Shown: positions 54,636 through 62,514 of the stretch, in pieces
Position numbering within the stretch: position 1 is the first letter of the stretch
Layout of the letters: each line of letters opens with the position of its first letter
Assembly (NCBI GenBank): GCA_903875605.1
Contig: CAIQWT010000008.1
Span: forward strand, 1-64,000
From: an uncultured Geobacteraceae bacterium
GTDB lineage: Bacteria > Desulfobacterota > Desulfuromonadia > Geobacterales > Pseudopelobacteraceae
Reading direction: 5' to 3'
DNA length: 64,000 nt
Translations under genes and position numbers: made by a program
Notes under the pieces: generated by a model
What the model was told of the DNA's origin: nothing
Databases searched by the model: none
The model's input: only the letters and a program-made list of their open reading frames with translations

Positions 54636-57233
54636 ATGGCACATACAGAGTCCAGCGACATGAAAAGTACGACAACACTAACCATCGACGGCAATCCGGT
54701 TACAGTTTCTGTTGGTGCAACAATCCTTGAAGCGGCTGCACAGATCGGCATCAAGATACCGACTCTCTGCTGGCTGAAGAAGGTTTCTACAACCGGCGCA
54801 TGCAGAATTTGTATCGTCAAGGTCGAAGGCGTTGATCGCTTCATGACCGCCTGTAATACTCCGGTAAAAGAAGGGATTTCTGTTGCCACGACATCGCCTG
54901 AACTCGAGTCTGCCCGCAAGAAGACTCTGGAACTGATGCTCGTTAATCATCCGTTGGACTGCCCGATATGTGATGCTGGCGGTGAGTGTGAACTGCAAGA
55001 CACCTGTTACTCTCTAAAGGTAGACAAGAACAGCTATGGAGCTGATCTTGAACGCCTGCCGATCCGCTATGACTGGCAGTTGCTGGAAAGTGACCCGAAC
55101 CGCTGCATCCTCTGTGAAAAATGTGTAAAAGTATGCCGTGAAGTTGTGGGGCGTGAAGCGATAGAGGTTGTTGATCGCGGAGACAATACCATCATAGATA
55201 CGATTTCCCGTTTGCCGCTTAACTGCGATTTTTGCGGTAATTGCATCGACGCCTGTCCCACCGGCACACTGATCAGCAAACCTTTCAAATTTAAAGGTCG
55301 CCCCTGGGCGTTTGAAGTCACATCTGGAATTTGTGCGTTCTGTTCTTCCGGTTGCCAGATAGAATACCATGCCAAAAATGGCCGCATTGAGAGGGTTACC
55401 AGCTCCGATGATGGTTACAACCGTGGTAATCTCTGTGTCAATGGCCGCTTCGGTTATGCGGCCTTTAATGCTCCGACTCGCATAAAAACTCCACTGATAA
55501 AAGATGCCAATGGTCGGCAGAAGAAGGCCACCTGGAATCAGGCTCTGGATGCTGCTGCCACTGGGTTCAAGAATACGGCTAACGGTTCAGGCGGAGATGC
55601 TATTGCCGGCATCGGTTCACCACGAGTGACCAACGAGGAAAGTTACCTCTTTCAGAAATTTCTGCGTGGAGCGCTAGGAAGTAATAATATCGACTCCGAG
55701 GCACGTCTCGGCTATCTTCCATCACAGATAATCCAGTGGGAAATGCTCGGCTACAGCGGCGGTACCTTTGGCATGGATGCCATTGAACAGGCCACATCAA
55801 TTATTGTCATCGGAGCCGATCTCAAGGCAGAATCGGCCGGCTTTGCTTATCGTGCCATCCAGGCTGCCACAAAAAATAACGCAAAATTGGTGTTGGCTGG
55901 CAGTCGCACCAGTTCAATGAACAAGTTTGCCAACGCATTCCTGCAATATCGCCCCGGTAGTGAGGCGTGGCTGGTCGCAGGTCTTTCCAAGGCCATATTG
56001 GCTGAGGGGAGCGCTGCTGCATTAAATGAAACAGGACTGGATGAATTAAAATCTTCGCTTGAGGTCATCTCTTTCGAAAAAATCTTCGAAATTTCAGGTA
56101 TAAGCGAATCTCAACTTCGTGCAGCTGCCGCCTTGATCTGTTCAAACGGTTGCACAGCCGTTATCTATGGTGCCGAAGTCATCAGGTCGGCCGACTACAC
56201 AAACGCTGTCACCGGTGTTGTTGATCTGGCACTGCTGACCGGTGCAGTCTCCGCTACCGGTGCCGGAATTTATCCTCTTGATGAAAAGAATAATACTCAG
56301 GGCATGCTGGATATGGGAGTATGTCCAGAATACCTCCCCGGATATCATACTTACGAACATGCTGCCGCTACTATAGGAAAATCCTGGAATACCACTATAC
56401 CAACGATTCCAGGCAAAAATCTGTTTCAGATAATCGATGCGATTGAGGCTGGACAGATAAAGGCTCTTTACGTAATGGGGAGCGATCCGCTCCATTTCAT
56501 GCCGAATCGTTCTCGTGTACTGAAGGCATTACAAAAACTGGAACTGCTTGTTGTTCAGGATATATTCCTTACCGATACCGCTGCACTGGCACACATTGTA
56601 CTACCGGCTGCAACCGGAGCAGAGAAGGCCGGCTCATTCACCTCGGTAGACAATAGGGTTCAATGCTTCAGCGCGGCCGTCAAACCTGCAGGCGATGCCC
56701 GTACTGATGCTGAAATCCTGCAGGCATTGTACAGCCTGACTTCGCAGCACGTGACAACGGCACAGCCTGTTGAAGCTCTCCAACATGAAATAACAGCTTT
56801 AACCGGCCTCTATAGTGACGTATGTGACCATGACGGCTGCCGGATGGGACGTATTAAAAACCGTACAACTTCTTTCAAATATACCTCGCTGACCCCGCTG
56901 GATCTATCTCAGCCGACCCGCCCGTTTCTCCTTATGGTAGGCTCGCTACTACATCATAACGGCACGATGACAACCGCGTCCGAGAACAATCTGCTGGTTG
57001 CCGGCGAGGCGTATGTTGAGCTTAATGACCAGGATGCTTCATCCCTCGGCGTAGGTGCGGGGGAAATGCTTCAAATATCCACCGACTTTGGCACTGTTTC
57101 TCTGAAAGTTTGCGTTACAAGCTGCCAGCAGCCTGGTTCATTGTTTGTACCTGCACATTTCCGTGAGACACAGATCAACCTACTGTCTAAAGATCAAGCG
57201 TTGCCAATACCCGTAACGCTGATAAAAGCTTGA
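54636..57233 (+). CDS. sfrA: NADPH oxidoreductase alpha subunit (SfrA-like)
   Basis: ATG 54636 (GGAGA 8 nt upstream) gives 865 residues. The N-terminus has a 2Fe-2S fold (CWLKK..GACRIC, about 40-60), a NuoG-type His/Cys cluster (HPLDCPICDAGGECELQDTC) and two ferredoxin clusters (CILCEKCVKVC, CDFCGNCIDAC). It is followed by a molybdopterin-oxidoreductase-like domain with CAFCSSGC and NLCVNGRFG. It resembles SfrA/formate dehydrogenase-like alpha subunits. It is 45 bp after sfrB and ends at a terminator. Confidence 0.85.
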   Translation: MAHTESSDMKSTTTLTIDGNPVTVSVGATILEAAAQIGIKIPTLCWLKKVSTTGACRICIVKVEGVDRFMTACNTPVKEGISVATTSPELESARKKTLELMLVNHPLDCPICDAGGECELQDTCYSLKVDKNSYGADLERLPIRYDWQLLESDPNRCILCEKCVKVCREVVGREAIEVVDRGDNTIIDTISRLPLNCDFCGNCIDACPTGTLISKPFKFKGRPWAFEVTSGICAFCSSGCQIEYHAKNGRIERVTSSDDGYNRGNLCVNGRFGYAAFNAPTRIKTPLIKDANGRQKKATWNQALDAAATGFKNTANGSGGDAIAGIGSPRVTNEESYLFQKFLRGALGSNNIDSEARLGYLPSQIIQWEMLGYSGGTFGMDAIEQATSIIVIGADLKAESAGFAYRAIQAATKNNAKLVLAGSRTSSMNKFANAFLQYRPGSEAWLVAGLSKAILAEGSAAALNETGLDELKSSLEVISFEKIFEISGISESQLRAAAALICSNGCTAVIYGAEVIRSADYTNAVTGVVDLALLTGAVSATGAGIYPLDEKNNTQGMLDMGVCPEYLPGYHTYEHAAATIGKSWNTTIPTIPGKNLFQIIDAIEAGQIKALYVMGSDPLHFMPNRSRVLKALQKLELLVVQDIFLTDTAALAHIVLPAATGAEKAGSFTSVDNRVQCFSAAVKPAGDARTDAEILQALYSLTSQHVTTAQPVEALQHEITALTGLYSDVCDHDGCRMGRIKNRTTSFKYTSLTPLDLSQPTRPFLLMVGSLLHHNGTMTTASENNLLVAGEAYVELNDQDASSLGVGAGEMLQISTDFGTVSLKVCVTSCQQPGSLFVPAHFRETQINLLSKDQALPIPVTLIKA

Positions 57234-57300
57234 AAGCCGCGGCCCTAAACTGACAAAACAGTGATGATATATAGTCTGTGAACCAGATACTGCCTCCTGA

Positions 57301-57329
57301 AAAACGCCGCTCATTGCGGCGTTTTTTTT
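57301..57329 (+). terminator. Terminator after sfrA
   Basis: A 10-bp stem (AAAACGCCGC at 57301-57310, complement at 57316-57325) with a TCATT loop is followed by TTTT. Textbook intrinsic terminator. Confidence 0.9.
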
Positions 57330-57469
57330 GTAACTACCAAATCTCACCTGTGTTTTTTATTGCTTTCTAAAATCCTCTCACAACGCGAAAATCTGGTCCG
57401 GCATCGGCCACCAATCCCCCTGTTTTCAACTTAAAGACAAAAGTTGCAGAGCAATATTTGTACACTGCG

Positions 57470-57585
57470 CTGTAACATCCTGTAATTAAGGATTCAACAC
57501 TGCTTGCCCACATATATGTCAACTTATGTCTTCCCCTATGAATCCTGTAATTATCCCAAAATTGCATCGTAAATACCTGTAATTA
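57470..57585. repeat. Repeated CCTGTAATTA boxes upstream of the first cytochrome
   Basis: CCTGTAATTA occurs exactly at 57479, 57544 and 57576, with a partial CTGTAAC at 57470 and TTGTAATCC at 57622. Spacing is 65 and 32 bp, about six and three helical turns. The first box sits in the inverted repeat ATCCT-GTAATTA-AGGAT. They lie 50-160 bp upstream of the presumed transcription start, the usual range of activator sites. Confidence 0.55.
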
Positions 57586-57610
57586 TACAGTTATTTAGTG
57601 CAAACCTCCA

Positions 57611-57626
57611 CGGCACGCTATTTGTA
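57611..57626 (+). promoter_or_regulatory. Sigma54-like promoter of the first cytochrome
   Basis: CGGCACGCTATTTGTA has the -24 GG and the 10-nt gap, but GT in place of the usual -12 GC. It lies about 90 bp upstream of the cytochrome ATG, with the repeated boxes further upstream, which suits an enhancer-activated sigma54 promoter. The one mismatch makes it uncertain. Confidence 0.4.
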
Positions 57627-57713
57627 ATCCTTTTGAATACCAGGAGTCTAATACGCGAGAGTCCTATGCTATTCCAGCTATAGACGACTCACTCATTAAG
57701 GTGGAATTCAACT

Positions 57714-59105
57714 ATGAAATATATTTTAATTTCACTCTGTCTGCTGCTTAGCGCATGTGCTACAGAAAATATTACCTCAGATCGGCTTCTCTACCCGTAT
57801 GAACCGTCTGTTATGTGCCAGGGGTGTCATCAGGAAACATATGAACAGTACCGGAATTCAATGCACTCTAAGTCCTTCAGTAATCCGCTTTTTAATGTGC
57901 AATATTTTAAAGAGATGGTGCCGCGGGCACTCAAGAATCCAAAGTTAGCAGCTGATGCCAGGAAATGCCTGAAGTGCCACGCCCCTGTTGTCTATATGAA
58001 TTTCAGCGGACTGGTTTCGACACCGCAACAAGCAGCAAAATATGAATCGGGTGTGACCTGTGATTTTTGCCACACGCTTGCAGGTCATGCAGAAAATGGT
58101 GACTATGTGCAGAATCCATCCGGTAAAAAACAGGGGCCACTTACTTCCGTTTCTGATCTTTTCAATCCAGCCAATTCTCAGCATGCTGAATATTCCGGTT
58201 ATTTACCAATGGCAGAGTTTTGCGAATCGTGCCACAGCGCTACTAATCACTTGGGGATGGGAGTTGAATCTACCTTTAATGAGTGGAGCAAGAGCCGTTA
58301 TGGGCAGAATGACGACACTTGTCAGGGATGCCACATGAACAGGAACGGCTATCTGAAAAAAGGTGTGGCGGAGTATGACAGTGGAGTAGCTGCTCATATG
58401 AGTATTGGTAATACCGATATCGAACAGAAGATACATAAAAGACTGCATAATCACTCATTTCCGGGCGGACATAGCTCTAATCAGCTTGAAGGCGCACTGG
58501 TCGTCCAGTTTAGGGTTGGAAGCCGCTCTCCTGATGTACAAGGACGTTTTCCGTTTAGAATTCATATTAATAATGAGCGTTCAGGACATAAAATTCCAAG
58601 TGGAAGCTCTGCCTTGCGCTTCATGTGGGTGACGGTGACGGCGATGGCTGATAACGGGACTATGTTTCCAGTATTGCTGCTTAATAGTAAACGAAACGGT
58701 GCTACTGATTATGCAGTAGCTGGTGCCTCACCAGACGATACTGCTATTCTGGGAAATGACGTTCCGCCGGGGGCTCGTATTTACCGTTCCGTTCTCGTGG
58801 ATGCAAAAGGGCGGCAGTCACTTTTTTATCCGGATGCGACCAGGCACGTATTTGACAACCGACTGAAAGCGACCGAAATCCGTAACGAAGGGTATGAGCT
58901 TCAAGTGCCTCCAAATTATTCTGGTCAGATCACCCTCTCCGCGACAATCTCTTATCGTATAGCACCCAGTTCGTTTGCCACAAATGCACAGGTGGCAGAT
59001 TTTAAACCGGTGGTTATTGCATCCCAGCAGAAAAAAATATCTTTTGGACTTTATGCAGAATTATCAGAGAGCAGTGAAATTCTCGTCAGTGGAGTCAGAT
59101 GGTAG
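57714..59105 (+). CDS. Five-heme c-type cytochrome lipoprotein (paralogue 1)
   Basis: The 463-residue protein has a lipoprotein signal (LISLCLLLSAC, lipid Cys 15), so it is anchored in a membrane, probably the outer one. Five CXXCH heme sites lie in the first 210 residues: 35-39, 85-89, 116-120, 170-174 and 203-207. Extra histidines around them can be distal ligands. The C-terminal half (about 240-463) has no heme and looks beta-rich. The heme domain resembles cytochrome c554-type multihemes. A paralogue follows directly. Role: probably electron transfer to extracellular acceptors or to NO/hydroxylamine. Confidence 0.85.
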   Translation: MKYILISLCLLLSACATENITSDRLLYPYEPSVMCQGCHQETYEQYRNSMHSKSFSNPLFNVQYFKEMVPRALKNPKLAADARKCLKCHAPVVYMNFSGLVSTPQQAAKYESGVTCDFCHTLAGHAENGDYVQNPSGKKQGPLTSVSDLFNPANSQHAEYSGYLPMAEFCESCHSATNHLGMGVESTFNEWSKSRYGQNDDTCQGCHMNRNGYLKKGVAEYDSGVAAHMSIGNTDIEQKIHKRLHNHSFPGGHSSNQLEGALVVQFRVGSRSPDVQGRFPFRIHINNERSGHKIPSGSSALRFMWVTVTAMADNGTMFPVLLLNSKRNGATDYAVAGASPDDTAILGNDVPPGARIYRSVLVDAKGRQSLFYPDATRHVFDNRLKATEIRNEGYELQVPPNYSGQITLSATISYRIAPSSFATNAQVADFKPVVIASQQKKISFGLYAELSESSEILVSGVRW

Positions 59106-59132
59106 TCTCTTAATCCTGTGCATTTAGATGTT

Positions 59133-59162
59133 ATAAAGCCGCTATCAGCGGCTTTATTTTTA
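59133..59162 (+). terminator. Terminator between the two cytochromes
   Basis: An 11-bp stem (ATAAAGCCGCT at 59133-59143, complement at 59147-59157) with a 3-nt loop is followed by TTTTTAT. It lies 27 bp after the first cytochrome, so the two genes may be separate transcripts. Confidence 0.75.
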
Positions 59163-59170
59163 TGTAGGAC

Positions 59171-59198
59171 TTGAATCCTGAAAAAGTCGTGGTATAGT
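59171..59198 (+). promoter_or_regulatory. Sigma70-like promoter of the second cytochrome
   Basis: TTGAAT (59171-59176) and TATAGT (59193-59198) are 16 bp apart and lie 30 bp upstream of the ATG at 59229. AGGAGA precedes the ATG. Confidence 0.5.
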
Positions 59199-59228
59199 TA
59201 CCAGACTTTAATACAGGAGAAAATCTCA

Positions 59229-60605
59229 ATGAAAAAAATATGTTTATTGTTTTGCCTGTTACTATCATCATGCGCATCAGATCCGTCTCGCGACGGATCA
59301 CCATCTGCTGATGACGAACCGGCGGCGAGCAGGCTGTTGTATCCGTATGAGTCCTCAATCCAGTGCAAAGGGTGTCATGCCGACCAATATCAGCAATATG
59401 AAGAGTCTATGCATGCAAAAGCATTTACAAACCCTCTTTTTAATGCGCAGTATTTTAATGATGTAGTCCCGCGAGCACTGCGCAATCCGGGCCTTGTCTC
59501 TGAAGCACGCACCTGCATAGCATGCCATGCACCGGTAGCCTTTATGAATTATTCAGGTCTTATTTCTACGCCTGCCCAGGCAAGCCGGTTCGAAACCGGT
59601 GTAACCTGTGACTTTTGCCACACGCTGGGCGGTTATGCAGAAAACGGAGATTTTCAACAGGTTGCATCCGGAAAAAAGCAGGGGCCGTTTCAAACAACAG
59701 GCGCTTCAACATTTCATTCTGAATATTCAGGGTTTGTGCAGGTTGGTGATTTTTGCGGACGATGTCACAACGCCACGAATCATATTGGCGTTGAAGTAAA
59801 ATCAACGTATTATGAATGGCGTGAAAGCAGCTACGGTAAGCGGGGCTTTGCTTGTCAGGAATGCCACATGAATAAGAACGGTTTTCTGCGTAACGGGAAC
59901 GCCGAGTTTGAACGCGGGCAGGCTGCCCATATGAATATTGGGAATATTTCTAAAAAGCAGAAAGAGCAGGGCAAGCTATACAACCATTCCTTTCCCGGCG
60001 CACACAGTATAAGCCAATTACAGGATGCCCTGCCACTGGATTTCAAGATCGGTAGCAAGACGGCTGATGCCGACGGGCGTTTTCCCTTTGCCCTGCTTGT
60101 TAACAACGAGAGGTCCGGCCACAAAATGCCAAGCGGCAGCTCTGACCTGCGTTTTATGTGGCTCGTAGTAAATGCATTATCAGAAGCAGGGGAAAAGATT
60201 CCGGTAGTGTTCCAAAGTTCAATGTCGGCAATCGGTCCAGATTATTCAATCGCTGGTTCTTCACCAGATGATGCGACGATCCTTCAAAACGATGTGCCAT
60301 CGGGGGCACGTGTGTACCGGGTCGTTCTGGTAAATAATGCCGGCCGTCAGTCGCTTTATCAGTATGACGCAGTTAAAAACACCTTTGATAATCGGTTGGA
60401 TGCTACAGAAATCCGTAAAGAAGGGTATTACCTGAAGCTTCCGGCTAATTTTTCAGGTAAGGTGAATCTAGAGGCCAATCTCTACTACAGAGGCGCACCG
60501 AGCTCTTTTACCTCACTAATGCAGGTTGCTGATTTCAGTCCGGTACTGGTCGCTTCCAAAAAGAAACAAATTACAATTGAAACGACTCACGCATCACAGA
60601 AATAA
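59229..60605 (+). CDS. Five-heme c-type cytochrome lipoprotein (paralogue 2)
   Basis: The 458-residue protein is a clear paralogue of the gene before it, with the same lengths and heme positions. The lipobox is LLLSSC (Cys 15). CXXCH sites are at 46-50, 96-100, 127-131, 176-180 and 209-213. The heme-free C-terminal half keeps the NNERSGHKMPSGSSDLRFMW and PSGARVYRVVLV stretches. It has its own promoter. Tandem duplication is likely; divergence at the N-terminal linker suggests different partners. Confidence 0.85.
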   Translation: MKKICLLFCLLLSSCASDPSRDGSPSADDEPAASRLLYPYESSIQCKGCHADQYQQYEESMHAKAFTNPLFNAQYFNDVVPRALRNPGLVSEARTCIACHAPVAFMNYSGLISTPAQASRFETGVTCDFCHTLGGYAENGDFQQVASGKKQGPFQTTGASTFHSEYSGFVQVGDFCGRCHNATNHIGVEVKSTYYEWRESSYGKRGFACQECHMNKNGFLRNGNAEFERGQAAHMNIGNISKKQKEQGKLYNHSFPGAHSISQLQDALPLDFKIGSKTADADGRFPFALLVNNERSGHKMPSGSSDLRFMWLVVNALSEAGEKIPVVFQSSMSAIGPDYSIAGSSPDDATILQNDVPSGARVYRVVLVNNAGRQSLYQYDAVKNTFDNRLDATEIRKEGYYLKLPANFSGKVNLEANLYYRGAPSSFTSLMQVADFSPVLVASKKKQITIETTHASQK

Positions 60606-60651
60606 TAATACAGAACCAGGCATTAAAACCTTTTGTTTACCGGTAGATAAA

Positions 60652-62331
60652 ATGAGTATCAGCATCAAAAACAGACACAGGGCTTTGGTTCAGGCAGAGA
60701 CGCATTTGCATCCGCACGGACGCGTCGGGCAGCTTTCCATCTGCCTCGTTTCCCCGAGCCGATATCAAACCGGCATGAGCAGTCTTGGTTTTCAGACGGT
60801 ATATGCACTTCTTGCCGGATCAGTCGATATCCGCTGCGAGAGGGCTTTTCTTCCCGATCGTGAACTACTTGAAGAGTATCGTCGTAGCGGAACGCCTCTG
60901 CTTTCGCTAGAATCTTCGACGCCCCTTGCTGATTTTGATGTCATTGCCTTTTCAACTTCGTTTGAACCGGATTACCTCAATATCCCCATTATCCTCACTC
61001 TTGCGCGCATTCCGCACTATTCAGGTTCGCGCAGCCAGTCTGATCCGCTGGTCATTGCCGGTGGAGCCGCCTTCTTTATCAACCCCGAACCGGTTGCAGA
61101 CTTTATCGACGCTATATGCATAGGCGAAGGTGAAGACGTCATTCCGGCAATTGTTGCAACGCTGCTTTCTCCCGTTGATAATGGCAGACGCGGCTTATTG
61201 AATGCACTCGCCAATATTTCCGGTGTTTATATCCCTTCTTTCTATCAACCACTTTATCATTCCGGACTGTTGACCGGATACGATGCCGAAACCGGTGCCC
61301 AAATGCCGGTCACGCGCGCGCCGGTCTGTCTGGAACAGCACGATCCTTCCGCTTCACAGATCCTTACCGAAAATACCGAGTTCGGAGACATGTTTCTGGT
61401 TGAAGTCGGCCGTGGCTGTCCGCGCGGTTGCCGCTTCTGCAGTTCCGGATTTATCTATGGCGCCTTCCGCCAGCAGCCTTTTGAGAATATCGTAGCCCTT
61501 ATCGATGCCGGACTCGCCCATCGCAGCAAGGTGGGGCTGGTTGGAGCGGCAGTATCCGATTACGCCGGAATCGGCAGACTCTGCAGTTATATCGTTGAAA
61601 AGGGTGCCAGGGTCTCGGTATCATCCCTGCGCATCGATAGAATTGATCCTGATATGCTGGATGCGCTGATTGCCAGCGGCCACAAAACGATCTCACTTGC
61701 TCCGGAGGGTGGCTCACAGCGTATGCGTGATGTGATCCGCAAGAACCTGACCGAGGCGCAGATCCTGGATGCCTGTGAAATGCTTATTGAACGTGATATT
61801 CTTAATCTCAAGTTATACTTCATCATTGGTCTGCCGGGTGAAACGGATAACGACCTTGACGAGATGATACGGCTTGTCGAAACAATCCGCGAACGGGTAC
61901 TTGAACGCGGCCGGGCCAACAAAAGACTGGGTGAAATAACCCTGTCGGTTAATCCATTTATTCCTAAGCCGTTTACCCCTTTCCAGTGGTGCGGCATGGA
62001 GCCGCTCCCTTCACTGGAGCGTAAAGTCAAACTGCTTGAAGCACGCCTGCGGCGACTCCCCAACGTTAAGCTAAAAGTCGAAAGTCTGCGTGAGTCTTAT
62101 CTGCAGGCGCTACTGTCTCGTGGTGATCGGCGTCTTTCCGCCCTGCTGGTTGAAATGGCCGAGGGAGCGAATCTGAAAAAGGCGGCAAAATCCTGCGGGA
62201 TCGACACCGCCTGGTATGTGGAACGGACAATCGCCGGAGATGAGATCATGCCGTGGAGTATTATAGGGACAGCGGAACAGGAAATGCTGCGCAGAGAATA
62301 CGAGCGGGCGATGGCGGGAGTGGTTGATTGA
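60652..62331 (+). CDS. Radical SAM protein (B12-binding-like N-terminus)
   Basis: ATG 60652 gives 559 residues; the longer frame from 60526 overlaps the cytochrome. The N-terminal 200 residues resemble the cobalamin-binding-like domain of the radical SAM/YgiQ/TIGR03960 group (SICLVSPSRYQTGMSSLG, VIAGGAAFFINPEP). The radical SAM cluster is CPRGCRFC (256-263, C-x3-C-x2-C). Conserved LAPEGGSQRMRDVIRK follows. Its substrate is unknown; relatives act on RNA or lipids. The stop overlaps the small zinc-ribbon gene (TTGA). Confidence 0.85.
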   Translation: MSISIKNRHRALVQAETHLHPHGRVGQLSICLVSPSRYQTGMSSLGFQTVYALLAGSVDIRCERAFLPDRELLEEYRRSGTPLLSLESSTPLADFDVIAFSTSFEPDYLNIPIILTLARIPHYSGSRSQSDPLVIAGGAAFFINPEPVADFIDAICIGEGEDVIPAIVATLLSPVDNGRRGLLNALANISGVYIPSFYQPLYHSGLLTGYDAETGAQMPVTRAPVCLEQHDPSASQILTENTEFGDMFLVEVGRGCPRGCRFCSSGFIYGAFRQQPFENIVALIDAGLAHRSKVGLVGAAVSDYAGIGRLCSYIVEKGARVSVSSLRIDRIDPDMLDALIASGHKTISLAPEGGSQRMRDVIRKNLTEAQILDACEMLIERDILNLKLYFIIGLPGETDNDLDEMIRLVETIRERVLERGRANKRLGEITLSVNPFIPKPFTPFQWCGMEPLPSLERKVKLLEARLRRLPNVKLKVESLRESYLQALLSRGDRRLSALLVEMAEGANLKKAAKSCGIDTAWYVERTIAGDEIMPWSIIGTAEQEMLRREYERAMAGVVD

Positions 62332-62507
62332 AAACCTGCACTATCTGCAAGAAAGAGTATGACGAAAATGCCGGGCATTCCGATTATGCTGAAGCTGGTG
62401 AATGGTTGGCCGGAGAGGTGTGGAAAGACTCCGGCGAACTGTGCCCGCTCTGTCTGGAGAACCGGGCTATGCTGGTAATGATGTACCACTCCGAATATAA
62501 TAGTTAA
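62328..62507 (+). CDS. 59-residue zinc-ribbon protein coupled to radical SAM gene
   Basis: This small gene starts at TTG 62328, overlapping the radical SAM stop as TTGA, with GGGAG at 62316-62320. The protein has CTIC (residues 4-7) and CPLC (39-42), a two-CxxC zinc-ribbon pattern, and a polar, acidic middle. It is too short for common gene-calling cutoffs and can be missed. The coupling suggests that it works with the radical SAM enzyme, perhaps as a chaperone or substrate. Confidence 0.65.
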   Translation: MKTCTICKKEYDENAGHSDYAEAGEWLAGEVWKDSGELCPLCLENRAMLVMMYHSEYNS

Positions 62508-62514
62508 TTAAGGT

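Larger units (their letters stand above)
57234..57713. other. 480-bp non-coding region with terminator, repeats and sigma54-like promoter
   Basis: No gene is supported. It holds the sfrA terminator (57301-57325), repeated CCTGTAATTA boxes (57470-57585), a sigma54-like promoter (57611-57626) and a GGTGG ribosome site just before the cytochrome ATG. Confidence 0.7.

Noticed and set aside
57367-57567. 66-codon ORF on the minus strand in the gap before the cytochromes
   Set aside because: It has no ribosome site or recognisable sequence and crosses the repeated boxes.
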